In this document: one piece after another, positions 7,603 to 15,102 of the stretch
Position numbering within the stretch: the first letter of the stretch is position 1
Layout: each line of letters opens with the position of its first letter
From: JBDKFK01 sp039798745
GTDB taxonomy: Bacteria; Patescibacteriota; Microgenomatia; UBA1406; GWC2-37-13
DNA length: 27,143 bases
Assembly (NCBI GenBank): GCA_039798745.1
Contig: JBDKFK010000023.1
Location: 1-27,143 of the forward strand
Direction: 5' to 3'
The notes under the pieces: generated by a model
Seen by the model: the letters and a program-made list of their open reading frames with translations, nothing else
Database searches by the model: none
Told to the model about the DNA's origin: nothing
Translations under genes and position numbers: made by a program

Positions 7603-8832
7603 TTAGCTGAAGATGCGACCATGAACAGTTTTTGTTGCCGCGTCGATCTCACGAAGAATCGCGGCTTTCTGATCGTCGGTCGTCTTGACAGCCGGTTTGA
7701 CTGCGTCAACTTTTGCGCGGACCGCGGTCAACGCCTTGGCCAGATCAACCAGATCACCGCTCGAACACTGAGCAGGTATTGCGGGAATATCGGCCTTGAG
7801 GGCCAGAAGCAGTTCCCGCTGAACCTTATCAACATCCTGAGCTGCATCTTTCTTGGCCGCTTCGATAACCGGTTTCGCTACGTCGTCGAAGGCCTTGTAG
7901 GTAGTTTCATCACCACCTACGCAGAGTCCGTAACGAACCGCGTACAGGTCATCCAGCACAACCTCAAGACGCCCATGTACAAGGGCGTCGGCCTCTGCGA
8001 GCTGGATAAGTTTGCAGCGACGACGATCAGATAGAGGCTTCTTGTTGAGCGACTTAAGTTTATCCGCGTATGCCTGAATCATCTTGTTATACACGCGGAT
8101 AAACGTTTCATCGGTGATCTGGTTTGACAGAACAACGATGTCGGACACTGTCATCAGCTCGGCCAAGTTCATCTTCGTCGTTGGGGTCGTACCTTCAAGG
8201 TAATGCCTGAGCATACGCACCTGGTTGTCTTCTACCGACAGATACTTCGCCACACTGTGGAAAAGGAACCTGTCCACAACTGCTGCCAGTTCGGGAAACT
8301 GAGCCACTTGTACATCCGGTTCGGCGTTTGTTGATGCCGCCGCCGTCTGCAACAACGCGTTTTCTTCCTGGCTCCCCCGTATGAACTTGCGCTCATTGAG
8401 GATGCCAAGCATCACGCGCTGGAGGGCTGGGTTTGCGTCAAAGAACTCGTCCAAGTCCGCAAAGTGGCAGTCAATCAACGTCCCTTCAGGGCGGTGATAG
8501 AACTTACCGGTGTCTTTGAGGATGGTTGGATCCGCGGCGCCGATTATGTAGCCTTCTGGCATGAACTTACTCATGCCGATCGCAAAAATTTTGGCGCCCG
8601 TTACCGCCGTGAACAAGGTCGACAGAAGGTCGCTCTTGCCTGTGCCGTGGGGACCGTAAATAAGCGTGTGCTCCTTGGTGAGGAGCGCGTACATGAGCTG
8701 CAGTAACATAAACTCACGCTCAGGAAAGATCTCATTGAGATCTTTCACAATGAGCTTCAGTTTTTCTACTGCGGTGTTTACCAGCACCAAGTCGGCTGCG
8801 GATGGGTGTAGTTTAACCTGACGAGTATACAT
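7603..8832 (-). CDS. MoxR-family AAA+ ATPase (RavA-like)
   Basis: A 409-residue AAA+ ATPase. Walker A is GPHGTGKS at 60-67, Walker B is FADLDEF with D128 and E129, sensor 1 lies in ASTN near N169, and an arginine-finger candidate is R188 in VVDRF. An SDRRR...LAEADAL-type segment (about 290) resembles the sensor-2 region of RavA. The C-terminal 90 residues are helical and Lys/Asp/Val-rich. The frame extends to 8904, but the ATG at 8832 fits the family N-terminus and has an AAAGGAG sequence 11 nt upstream, rather far but usable. It is the first gene of a two-gene operon with the VWA protein, which it presumably energises. It has a long leader with a strong stem-loop. Confidence 0.9.
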   Translation of the reverse strand: MYTRQVKLHPSAADLVLVNTAVEKLKLIVKDLNEIFPEREFMLLQLMYALLTKEHTLIYGPHGTGKSDLLSTLFTAVTGAKIFAIGMSKFMPEGYIIGAADPTILKDTGKFYHRPEGTLIDCHFADLDEFFDANPALQRVMLGILNERKFIRGSQEENALLQTAAASTNAEPDVQVAQFPELAAVVDRFLFHSVAKYLSVEDNQVRMLRHYLEGTTPTTKMNLAELMTVSDIVVLSNQITDETFIRVYNKMIQAYADKLKSLNKKPLSDRRRCKLIQLAEADALVHGRLEVVLDDLYAVRYGLCVGGDETTYKAFDDVAKPVIEAAKKDAAQDVDKVQRELLLALKADIPAIPAQCSSGDLVDLAKALTAVRAKVDAVKPAVKTTDDQKAAILREIDAATKTVHGRIFS

Positions 8833-8918
8833 CGTAAGGGGTACTCCTTTCCTAAAAAGGATTGATGATACATCCAGACCTATTGAGGAAACAAGCCTGG
8901 ACAACTACAGAGGGGCCC

Positions 8919-8983
8919 TATTGATAATGGGGCATACCAACGAACGGCCCACACCATTCGCTTATATGCACCCATTATCAATA
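8919..8983 (-). promoter_or_regulatory. Large nested stem-loop in the leader of the MoxR-VWA operon
   Basis: TATTGATAATGGG pairs perfectly with CCCATTATCAATA (13 bp). After one bulged base the pairing continues for 4 bp (GCAT with ATGC), leaving a 30-nt loop. The loop can form a small inner stem (CGAA/TTCG plus GG/CC). There is no T-run in the reading direction, so it does not look like a terminator. The remainder of the 265-nt gap holds the promoter, the Shine-Dalgarno and AT-rich sequence. Confidence 0.65.
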
Positions 8984-9043
8984 AAAATATATATTCTGAA
9001 TATGTCAAAGTTCAAAAATTAAAGAAGATTATTTACACCCTAT

Positions 9044-9071
9044 ATTGTACTCTAAACATGCTTAAAGTCAA
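9044..9071 (-). promoter_or_regulatory. Candidate promoter of the MoxR-VWA operon
   Basis: On the minus strand TTGACT (9071-9066), a 16-nt spacer, then TACAAT (9049-9044). This predicts a leader of about 200 nt containing the stem-loop at 8919-8983. A second perfect TTGACA (9008-9003) has only a weak TTTATT at 17 nt. Confidence 0.45.
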
Positions 9072-9097
9072 TATTATAGGATTAAAAATGCCTTTTA

Positions 9098-9949
9098 TTA
9101 CCTTAGCGGAATATTTATGAAAGGAGTCCCATTCCCACTTACCTGCGGCAGATGACCGTCCCACTTTTTTATTGCCTCAAGCTGTAGAAACTCTTGGGTT
9201 AAGGTTGCCCGTTGCAACGACTGAGCTTCTGCCAGTCCTTTGGCTTCGGCAATCTTTGCCTGCGCTCTCTGAGCAGCTTCTTTCACCTCAAACTCAGCCT
9301 GTTTTACTCTCTGCTCAGCTATTACCTTAGCCTCAATAGCCTGGGAGTATTCCGGAGAAAAGTTTACCGAACGCAACAATATTTTATCCACAATAATATG
9401 TTTTGGCCTAAGTAACGTCGCAACTTCACGCGTCATCGTGCTCTCGGCTTCCTGTCGTTTTTCAGAGTATATGACAGGTGCAGTATAGCGACTTATTACC
9501 ATCCGTATCTGACTTCGTGTAACAGGACGGATAAGCTTGTTCACATAATCGTCACCCACAGTTCTCCATAACTCCGGCACTTTTGACTTCTCCACCATAA
9601 AAAGCACAGTGGCATCAACTTTTACCTGCTGCCCGTCGCTCGTTGGGGCGTCAAGCGCGTCATCGCCGATAATAGCTCCCTCATCGCGTACCGCTGACAT
9701 TGTATACTCCTGTAGTCTGGTATCAAACATCCTCACCTGCTGCCATATGGGAATAGCAAAGTTCATTCCTTCATCAAGAACAGTAGGAAGCACTCCTCTT
9801 CCCAGATCGTACACCACACCTACCGAACCGGGGGGCACAAATATAAGAGTGCTTCTAAAAAGAAATAACGCGATAATTATAAGAATAATTCTACCGATGA
9901 GTTTAAAAGGAAGAGAGCTTGGGTTGAAGTTTACCGGAGGTGTTGCCAT
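9098..9949 (-). CDS. Prohibitin-type SPFH/Band 7 membrane protein
   Basis: A 283-residue protein. A membrane anchor at about 16-36 is followed directly by FVPPGSVGVVYDLGRGVLPTVLDEGMNF, the typical start of a Band 7/SPFH domain. The domain runs to about 200 and includes the VDATVLFMVEKSKVPELW and SRYTAPVIYSEKRQE segments. An Ala/Glu/Lys-rich coiled coil (about 200-255) then supports ring oligomerisation. This order matches prohibitins, which form large membrane rings that scaffold or protect membrane proteases. It has its own consensus promoter, so it is probably transcribed separately from MoxR-VWA, although the shared membrane-quality-control theme is notable. No Shine-Dalgarno at the preferred spacing. 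Confidence 0.9.
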   Translation of the reverse strand: MATPPVNFNPSSLPFKLIGRIILIIIALFLFRSTLIFVPPGSVGVVYDLGRGVLPTVLDEGMNFAIPIWQQVRMFDTRLQEYTMSAVRDEGAIIGDDALDAPTSDGQQVKVDATVLFMVEKSKVPELWRTVGDDYVNKLIRPVTRSQIRMVISRYTAPVIYSEKRQEAESTMTREVATLLRPKHIIVDKILLRSVNFSPEYSQAIEAKVIAEQRVKQAEFEVKEAAQRAQAKIAEAKGLAEAQSLQRATLTQEFLQLEAIKKWDGHLPQVSGNGTPFINIPLR

Positions 9950-9960
9950 AGTTAGAGGTA

Positions 9961-9989
9961 ATTGTAGTTCTCCTGTATATTTATGTCAA
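9961..9989 (-). promoter_or_regulatory. Near-consensus promoter of the SPFH gene
   Basis: On the minus strand TTGACA (9989-9984), a 17-nt spacer, then TACAAT (9966-9961). The ATG at 9949 is 11 nt beyond the -10 box, so the leader would be only about 5 nt. It is back to back with the promoter at 10008-10036. Confidence 0.7.
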
Positions 9990-10007
9990 TGGATGGTAGC
10001 TAAAAAC

Positions 10008-10036
10008 TTGATTCTGAAGCAGTTTTTAGGTATAAT
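10008..10036 (+). promoter_or_regulatory. Near-consensus promoter of the 10047 gene
   Basis: TTGATT (10008-10013), a 17-nt spacer, then TATAAT (10031-10036). The ATG at 10047 is 10 nt downstream, implying an almost leaderless transcript. Confidence 0.65.
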
Positions 10037-10046
10037 AGGCACACCA

Positions 10047-10514
10047 ATGAAGCAACGCATTCCCGATTCTATTATAGGCTTTTGTGTACTCATACTTCTG
10101 GTACTTATACCGGTATATTTCTTAGGACTTCCCTCTCAGCGTCCACTAGTAAATGCCTGTGTAGCGACCGCCTGTACCAACATACTAATAGAAGACACCA
10201 AAGAAACGGTATACAAACAAGCAGAACCAACTCAACTAGATTTATCTCCCACCATCATAGCACAGGTCCCCGAAGAAACGTCAAACGAACCTACGCCATC
10301 AGAAATACCTCAGCCTGACACAAATCCTCAACCCTCACCGACTACACCAGAAGAATCTCCATCAGAACCATCGCGACCATCTGACGAGGAAATACCTAAT
10401 CAACCTACCAATAATCAGCAAGAAGAGGAAAATAATACAGACCAAACTGTGGTAGATCAGACACTACAACCTGTTAAAACTATTGTAGCAAACGTACAAG
10501 CCCTCCTTCACTAA
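10047..10514 (+). CDS. Membrane-anchored acidic Pro/Glu/Ser/Thr-rich protein, function unknown
   Basis: A 155-residue protein with no recognisable family. A basic start (MKQR) and a transmembrane segment at about 8-27 are followed by two closely spaced cysteines (VNACVATACTN). A long low-complexity region (about 65-140) is rich in Pro, Glu, Ser, Thr, Gln and Asn and strongly acidic. A short non-repetitive end (QPVKTIVANVQALLH) may form an amphipathic helix. The composition suggests an extended envelope stalk or spacer. The frame opens far upstream, but the promoter at 10008-10036 fixes the ATG at 10047. The proline-rich text in one frame only, with no better ORF opposite, supports it being a real gene. 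Confidence 0.6.
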   Translation: MKQRIPDSIIGFCVLILLVLIPVYFLGLPSQRPLVNACVATACTNILIEDTKETVYKQAEPTQLDLSPTIIAQVPEETSNEPTPSEIPQPDTNPQPSPTTPEESPSEPSRPSDEEIPNQPTNNQQEEENNTDQTVVDQTLQPVKTIVANVQALLH

Positions 10515-10548
10515 TAGTGCCGTTCGTATGTTGGCGCCCGTTTAAAAC

Positions 10549-10557
10549 TGATATAAT
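10549..10557 (+). promoter_or_regulatory. Extended -10 promoter of the HAD gene
   Basis: TGATATAAT is a perfect extended -10 element ending 5 nt before the ATG at 10563: a leaderless arrangement. Confidence 0.6.
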
Positions 10558-10562
10558 CACAT

Positions 10563-11210
10563 ATGAGTACTTCTTCTTATAACTATCTTCTGTTCGACTG
10601 GGATGGATGTCTTGCGGCTTCACTTCATAACGCGTTAGTTGTATATCGTGAAACGTTTGCGGAATATGGTATGAACCCATCGGATGCGGAAATAGTTGCC
10701 AAAGCATTTGGCGACTGGAATCCCTCTAAAAATTTTGAAATCAAAAATAACCAGGAGTTTATTGATAAAGTTGTAAAGGGTATAACAGCTCGAATGCCGT
10801 ACGTCGGACTCTACGATGGTGTAAAAGAAACGCTGGAAACATTAAAGATGAAAAACAAAAAAATGGCAATCGTCACATCGTCAAGAAGAGATACCGTACT
10901 CCCCGCATTACGCAATCTTAAAATAGATCACATATTTGACTGTTTCCTGGGCAAAGAGGATTTTATAAAAGAAAAACCGGATCCGGAAATTCTTCATAAA
11001 GCTATGAAAGAAATTCGCGCAGTCAAAGAAGAGACACTCATTGTAGGAGACTCCGATAAAGATATACTGGCCGGCAAAAATGCAGAAATTACGACAGTCG
11101 TATTCTATCCACGAAATAACGAGCTTTTTTATACACCTGAGACCATTCAGAACCTACACGCGGATTACCTGATAAAAGATTTTCGTGACCTACTTACTAT
11201 TGCACAGTAA
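10563..11210 (+). CDS. HAD-superfamily hydrolase (phosphoglycolate phosphatase-like, subfamily IA)
   Basis: A 215-residue cytoplasmic phosphatase. Motif I is FDWDGCL with the nucleophile D12 and acid/base D14. A helical cap (about 20-85) includes YDGVKETLETL just after it. Motif II is VTSS, motif III is the lysine of KEKPDPEIL, and motif IV is VGDSDKDI with the Mg2+-binding aspartates. The order and length match phosphoglycolate phosphatase or beta-phosphoglucomutase relatives; the substrate cannot be read from sequence. The glycine-cysteine in motif I (DGC rather than DGT) is a mild deviation. It lies between the acidic anchored protein and the acetylation genes and has its own promoter. Confidence 0.88.
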   Translation: MSTSSYNYLLFDWDGCLAASLHNALVVYRETFAEYGMNPSDAEIVAKAFGDWNPSKNFEIKNNQEFIDKVVKGITARMPYVGLYDGVKETLETLKMKNKKMAIVTSSRRDTVLPALRNLKIDHIFDCFLGKEDFIKEKPDPEILHKAMKEIRAVKEETLIVGDSDKDILAGKNAEITTVVFYPRNNELFYTPETIQNLHADYLIKDFRDLLTIAQ

Positions 11211-11213
11211 CTG

Positions 11214-11219
11214 TATAAT
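11214..11219 (+). promoter_or_regulatory. Candidate -10 box for the MBOAT-AlgJ operon
   Basis: TATAAT starts 3 nt after the HAD stop codon and ends 27 nt before the ATG at 11247. No clear -35. Confidence 0.4.
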
Positions 11220-11246
11220 AAATAAGTCATTATCATTGTAACTCTT

Positions 11247-12650
11247 ATGCTGTTTGCCTCACCACTATTTTTATTTGCGTTCCTCCCCTTCACCCTTATT
11301 GGTTATTTTCTCCTCCCTAAAATTGCCCAGAATATATTTTTGCTTGCAGCCAGTCTTTTCTTTTTTGCGTGGGGAGACTTCGAGCACATGCTTTTCTTTC
11401 TTCTCCTTATAGGTATAAATTACGCAGCGGCAGTAACTATAGAAAAATACCGTCAGTTTTCTAGGATCATCCTTATTGCCTCAATCATCGCAAATGTAGG
11501 ATTCCTTTTTTACTATAAATATATTATTTTCTTCCTCGAGTTACTGAATAAGGTGTTATTGCAGCTCCATCTTCCGTCTGTCCAGATGCCTGCTCTCGTA
11601 TTGCCTCTGGGTATATCGTTTGTCACATTCCGCGCCGTATCATATATAGTCGATGTCTTCCAGAAAAAAGTGCCCGCAGAAAAAAACATCTTTCATTTTG
11701 CGCTCTACATGACATTCTTTCCTCATCTTATCGCGGGCCCTATTGTGCGATACCTCGATATTAAAGAAGAGTTGAAAAATCGTCATATTACACCTGCTTC
11801 TATTTCTTATGGAATCAGCAGATTTGCTGTAGGACTGGGGAAAAAAGTACTTATTGCCAACAATCTGGGACGTGTCACCGACGTCATAATGCAGCTCCCG
11901 CCAGGAGATCTCAATGCGGCGTTTGTCTGGCTAGCAATGATATCGTATGCGTTGCAGATTTATTACGATTTTTCCGGATACTCCGATATGGCCATCGGAC
12001 TCGCCAGAATGTTTGGTTTTACATTTCAGGAAAACTTTAATTATCCGTATATAAGCCGCTCTATTACAGAGTTCTGGCGGCGCTGGCATATATCATTATC
12101 CTCGTGGTTCCGTGATTATGTATACATTCCGCTTGGCGGAAGCAGACTTGGTCCCACACGGACTTCTCTCATTATTCTGGTAGTGTTTCTCCTCACTGGG
12201 TTCTGGCATGGCGCAAGCTTTCATTATATTATCTGGGGACTATACTTCGGTATTTTTCTGGCAATTGAGAAAGCTTACTCGACTCAACTCAAAAAACTTG
12301 GTGCTCCGTTTCAACACGCGTATTCGCTGACAATAATATTTTTTGGATGGATACTGTTTCGGGCAGACTCTCTCCACTATGCCGCGGCGTTACTGAAAAT
12401 TATGTTCGGCTTTCACTCGACTCCATGGACCGTAGCATCTATCATGCCGTTTCTCACCTACAAATACATTGCTATATTTATTGTTGCGTGCATCGGTACT
12501 ATGCCTGTCGTACCTGCACTCTACAACCGGTTAAAACATATATACCAACTCAGATATATAACTCTTGCGCTGACCACATGTATTCTTATTTATGCGATAT
12601 CACAGCTTGCCGGTGATACATACAGTCCGTTTATTTATTTTCGCTTCTGA
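11247..12650 (+). CDS. MBOAT-family membrane O-acyltransferase, AlgI-like
   Basis: A 467-residue polytopic protein of the AlgI/DltB branch of membrane-bound O-acyltransferases. In the characterised systems it passes acetyl groups across the membrane for modification of extracellular polysaccharide. Family blocks are present in order: HLIAGPIVRY, the long LGKKVLIANNLG segment, QIYYDFSGYSDMAIGLARMFG, FWRRWHISLSSWFRDYVYIPLGGSR and GFWHGASFHYIIWG. The conserved catalytic histidine is H321, with another at H326. About ten hydrophobic segments are visible. The length matches AlgI. It is followed after 1 nt by the AlgJ/AlgX-like gene, so the pair is co-expressed. No polysaccharide synthase gene is in the window, so the acceptor polymer is unknown. 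Confidence 0.92.
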   Translation: MLFASPLFLFAFLPFTLIGYFLLPKIAQNIFLLAASLFFFAWGDFEHMLFFLLLIGINYAAAVTIEKYRQFSRIILIASIIANVGFLFYYKYIIFFLELLNKVLLQLHLPSVQMPALVLPLGISFVTFRAVSYIVDVFQKKVPAEKNIFHFALYMTFFPHLIAGPIVRYLDIKEELKNRHITPASISYGISRFAVGLGKKVLIANNLGRVTDVIMQLPPGDLNAAFVWLAMISYALQIYYDFSGYSDMAIGLARMFGFTFQENFNYPYISRSITEFWRRWHISLSSWFRDYVYIPLGGSRLGPTRTSLIILVVFLLTGFWHGASFHYIIWGLYFGIFLAIEKAYSTQLKKLGAPFQHAYSLTIIFFGWILFRADSLHYAAALLKIMFGFHSTPWTVASIMPFLTYKYIAIFIVACIGTMPVVPALYNRLKHIYQLRYITLALTTCILIYAISQLAGDTYSPFIYFRF

Positions 12651-12651
12651 C

Positions 12652-13779
12652 ATGATGCAAAACGACCCAAAACAATCACAGACACAGCTTTCAGACATAC
12701 TCTCTATTATTGTGTTTCTCCTTATTCTCTGCCTCCCTTTTATTGTAGGGCGGCTTGCCTTTGTCCCACGTTCAGAGGTACAGGAGAATAGAAAACTAAC
12801 TGAAAGACCAGTATTTAACAGTAAAACCATAGATACATTTCCTCAAAAGTATCAGAAGTACTTTGATGATACTTTTCCTCTGCGCACACACCTTGTCAGA
12901 CTTCAGAATTATATAAATATCGCGCTACTTAAATCATCACCACGCACCGATGTACTATTGGGTAAACACGATTGGTTTTTTTATAATGTGGAAGGTCCTT
13001 TGCAAAAGGAGAAACTATTTAATGACCAGGATCTTAGTATTATAAAACAACGTCTTGAGACCGTACAAGAATTGTTGAATCGTCAGGGAATACAGTTTTA
13101 TGTATTTATCACTCCAAACACTCAATCAATTTATCCTGAGTACCTTCCTGATTATTTTCATGGGGAGCGTTCGCGTTTTGATCAGCTGACAGCATATCTT
13201 AACCAAACCTCTTCGTCTGTCTCCGTTGTTGACCCGCGCAGAGCGCTTATCGCAGCAAAACAACAGTATCAGCCATACCGGCGTTATGACACCCACTGGA
13301 ATGATTATGGCGCGTATATAGCCTATCGCGATCTTCTCAAAACTATATCCGCCCAGTATCCCTTGTTACAGCCAGCAGCTCTCGATAGTTTTACAATCAC
13401 CTACAAAACTACTCCCAATACCGACCTGTTGAGTATGGTCGGGCTTAACGGATATAAAAAAGAGTCCGCGCCAGATCTGGAACCAAAAGGCGGGTATACG
13501 GCAACACAACATATTGTCTCATGCCGGTTTAAGCCTAACTGTGAACAGATACGCACGACAAACGTTGATACATCACTTCCCCGGCTGCTTATGTATCGCG
13601 ACTCATTCAGCAATCATCTCATTCCATTCATAGCCGAACATTTTTCTGATGCCCTATATCTCTGGAAACATACCGTCGCGGAGACAGATCTGCGGCAGCA
13701 GAAGCCGGATATTGTTGTCTATCAAATTGTGGAACGCGATATTTCGGAGCTACGAAATCTGGAGATAAAAATGGATTAA
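12652..13779 (+). CDS. AlgJ/AlgX-like SGNH-type O-acetyltransferase, membrane anchored
   Basis: A 375-residue protein with an N-terminal signal anchor (about 15-37) and an extracytoplasmic SGNH-like domain. It has the family pattern ENRKLTERPVF then a YQKYFDDTFPLRTHLVRLQNYI block, a GKHDWFFY motif, the D213-x-H215 dyad in DTHWNDYG and the catalytic serine S318 in RDSFS. In alginate biosynthesis the corresponding proteins take acetyl from AlgI and transfer it to the polymer. Two tandem ATGs (12652 and 12655) lie just past the MBOAT stop; the first is chosen. The frame extends upstream inside MBOAT, but those residues have no family match. The tight coupling supports a working acetylation pair. 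Confidence 0.87.
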   Translation: MMQNDPKQSQTQLSDILSIIVFLLILCLPFIVGRLAFVPRSEVQENRKLTERPVFNSKTIDTFPQKYQKYFDDTFPLRTHLVRLQNYINIALLKSSPRTDVLLGKHDWFFYNVEGPLQKEKLFNDQDLSIIKQRLETVQELLNRQGIQFYVFITPNTQSIYPEYLPDYFHGERSRFDQLTAYLNQTSSSVSVVDPRRALIAAKQQYQPYRRYDTHWNDYGAYIAYRDLLKTISAQYPLLQPAALDSFTITYKTTPNTDLLSMVGLNGYKKESAPDLEPKGGYTATQHIVSCRFKPNCEQIRTTNVDTSLPRLLMYRDSFSNHLIPFIAEHFSDALYLWKHTVAETDLRQQKPDIVVYQIVERDISELRNLEIKMD

Positions 13780-13789
13780 AAATACGATC

Positions 13790-13795
13790 TATAGT
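13790..13795 (+). promoter_or_regulatory. Candidate -10 box for the pseudopilin-like gene
   Basis: TATAGT ends 12 nt before the ATG at 13808, implying a very short leader. Confidence 0.35.
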
Positions 13796-13807
13796 AACAT
13801 TACACTC

Positions 13808-14500
13808 ATGGACCCAAACATCCCAGATACACAAGATCTACAACCCAGATCAAGTCATACAATTATTCTTGCTGTAGTTGGTCTCATGTTTCTTTTCACT
13901 GTCGCAGTGGGAAGTTACTACGCCGGAGTGGCAAACGGCAAAAAACAGATCTTAGGCACAGGCCCGACACCCACCGTTACTCTGTTCTCTACTCCTACAC
14001 CTGGAGATGTTGGATGTACTCTTGAAGCGCAACTATGCCCCGACGGCTCCAGCGTTGGAAGAAGGCCTCCAAGCTGTGCATTCGATCCCTGTCCTACACA
14101 AAGCGCGGGCTTATACCCCGTACACCCGGAAAATACTTCTCCGGCATTACAAAAAGGCAGTAACCTTAGCAGGAGAGCAAATCTTACAGCGCTTATGAGC
14201 GCCTTGCAGCTGTATATTATGGATAACGGTCAAACAGAGTTACCGATCTCTCCCTTTCCCCGCAAAATATCTAAAAAAGACGTCGACATATGTCCATTAC
14301 TTGTACCATCGTATATAGGCGCTCTCCCAAGAGATCCCAGACAAACCTATGATCGTGAGCACCCTATATACTCCGGCGGCTCAATATCTGCCTGCGGCGA
14401 AGACTATGACACTGGGTATACAATTCAGGTAACCGATACTTCTATCACTCTTGCCGCGCCTCTTGCTGAGGGCGGTGAAATTATCTCGATAACTCAATAA
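13808..14500 (+). CDS. Anchored protein with CPDG cysteine motif and pseudopilin-like C-terminal domain
   Basis: A 230-residue protein. A transmembrane anchor at about 18-41 is followed by a Thr/Pro linker. A cysteine segment (C70 to C95) reads CTLEAQLCPDGSSVGRRPP then SCAFDPC; it is clearly related to the one at 2094-2501. Residues 121-230 resemble the globular part of type II/IV pseudopilins: RRANLTALMSALQLYIMDNG, then CPLLVPSYIGALPRDP, a second cysteine, a YTIQV strand and an AAPLAEGGE end. The usual pilin N-terminal helix with a prepilin-peptidase site is absent, so it is unlikely to be processed into a pilus. It may be a surface decoration or pilus-associated adapter. DUF1003 follows after 8 nt. 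Confidence 0.78.
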   Translation: MDPNIPDTQDLQPRSSHTIILAVVGLMFLFTVAVGSYYAGVANGKKQILGTGPTPTVTLFSTPTPGDVGCTLEAQLCPDGSSVGRRPPSCAFDPCPTQSAGLYPVHPENTSPALQKGSNLSRRANLTALMSALQLYIMDNGQTELPISPFPRKISKKDVDICPLLVPSYIGALPRDPRQTYDREHPIYSGGSISACGEDYDTGYTIQVTDTSITLAAPLAEGGEIISITQ

Positions 14501-14508
14501 CCTAAGCT

Positions 14509-15036
14509 ATGAATGAATCTATGCAATCAACACCACCAAATGAATCCCGGGCGCATCTCCGCAGCCGGCGCATGATCCGGAGTATGAAATCCCAGGCAGA
14601 CGCAAAACGAACGGTTCCTGAAAAAATTGCCGATACTGTAACCAGCATCATTGGAAGCATATGGTTTCTGAATCTTAATATTCTTTGGTTCTTTGCATGG
14701 CTGATGGTTAATCTGGAATTCCTGCCTTTTTTTCCTCCGTTCGATCCGTTTCCCTTTGGCCTCCTTACCACCGCGGTCTCACTTGAAGCAATTGTCCTTT
14801 CAATCTTTGTGCTTATTTCTCAAAACAGAGCCGCAAAAATCGATGATTTGCGCGAAGAAATAGATCTGCAGATAGACATAATCACCGAACAGGAAATAAC
14901 AAAACTTATGCAGCTGCAGGTGCTGCTTCTTAAAAAAAATGGGATAGACGTAAGTGACGACAAGGAACTACAGGAAATGCTCAAACCACTCAGCACAAAT
15001 AAAGTACAAAATGTACTGGAGAAACAAATGAAATAA
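14509..15036 (+). CDS. DUF1003 family membrane protein
   Basis: A 175-residue protein of the uncharacterised DUF1003 family. A polar, basic N-terminus (1-45) is followed by two transmembrane segments (about 46-67 and 84-103). The conserved middle reads FDPFPFGLLTTAVSLEAIVLSIFVLISQNR, the strongest family signature. A cytoplasmic coiled-coil-like tail (about 110-175) begins KIDDLREEIDLQIDIITEQEI. The length is typical. It is 8 nt downstream of the pseudopilin-like gene, so it is probably co-transcribed. No Shine-Dalgarno. No function is established for the family. Confidence 0.87.
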   Translation: MNESMQSTPPNESRAHLRSRRMIRSMKSQADAKRTVPEKIADTVTSIIGSIWFLNLNILWFFAWLMVNLEFLPFFPPFDPFPFGLLTTAVSLEAIVLSIFVLISQNRAAKIDDLREEIDLQIDIITEQEITKLMQLQVLLLKKNGIDVSDDKELQEMLKPLSTNKVQNVLEKQMK

Positions 15037-15087
15037 AAACGTTATATCAGATACACGAATCTTCTGTTAGAGATCGTAAGGTAAATT

Positions 15088-15096
15088 TGTTATTCT
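15088..15096 (+). promoter_or_regulatory. Extended -10 promoter of the SNase-CAP gene
   Basis: TGTTATTCT ends 6 nt before the GTG at 15103, supporting that GTG as a leaderless start. Confidence 0.4.
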
Positions 15097-15102
15097 GTCA
15101 TA

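Noticed and set aside
7226..7606. 126-residue ORF on the plus strand
   Set aside because: It is an Arg/Ser/Ala-rich shadow of the charged N-terminal region of the VWA protein.
9609..10046. Long upstream extension of the acidic anchored protein
   Set aside because: It would overlap the SPFH gene antisense and cross two back-to-back promoters; the ATG at 10047 follows a near-consensus promoter.
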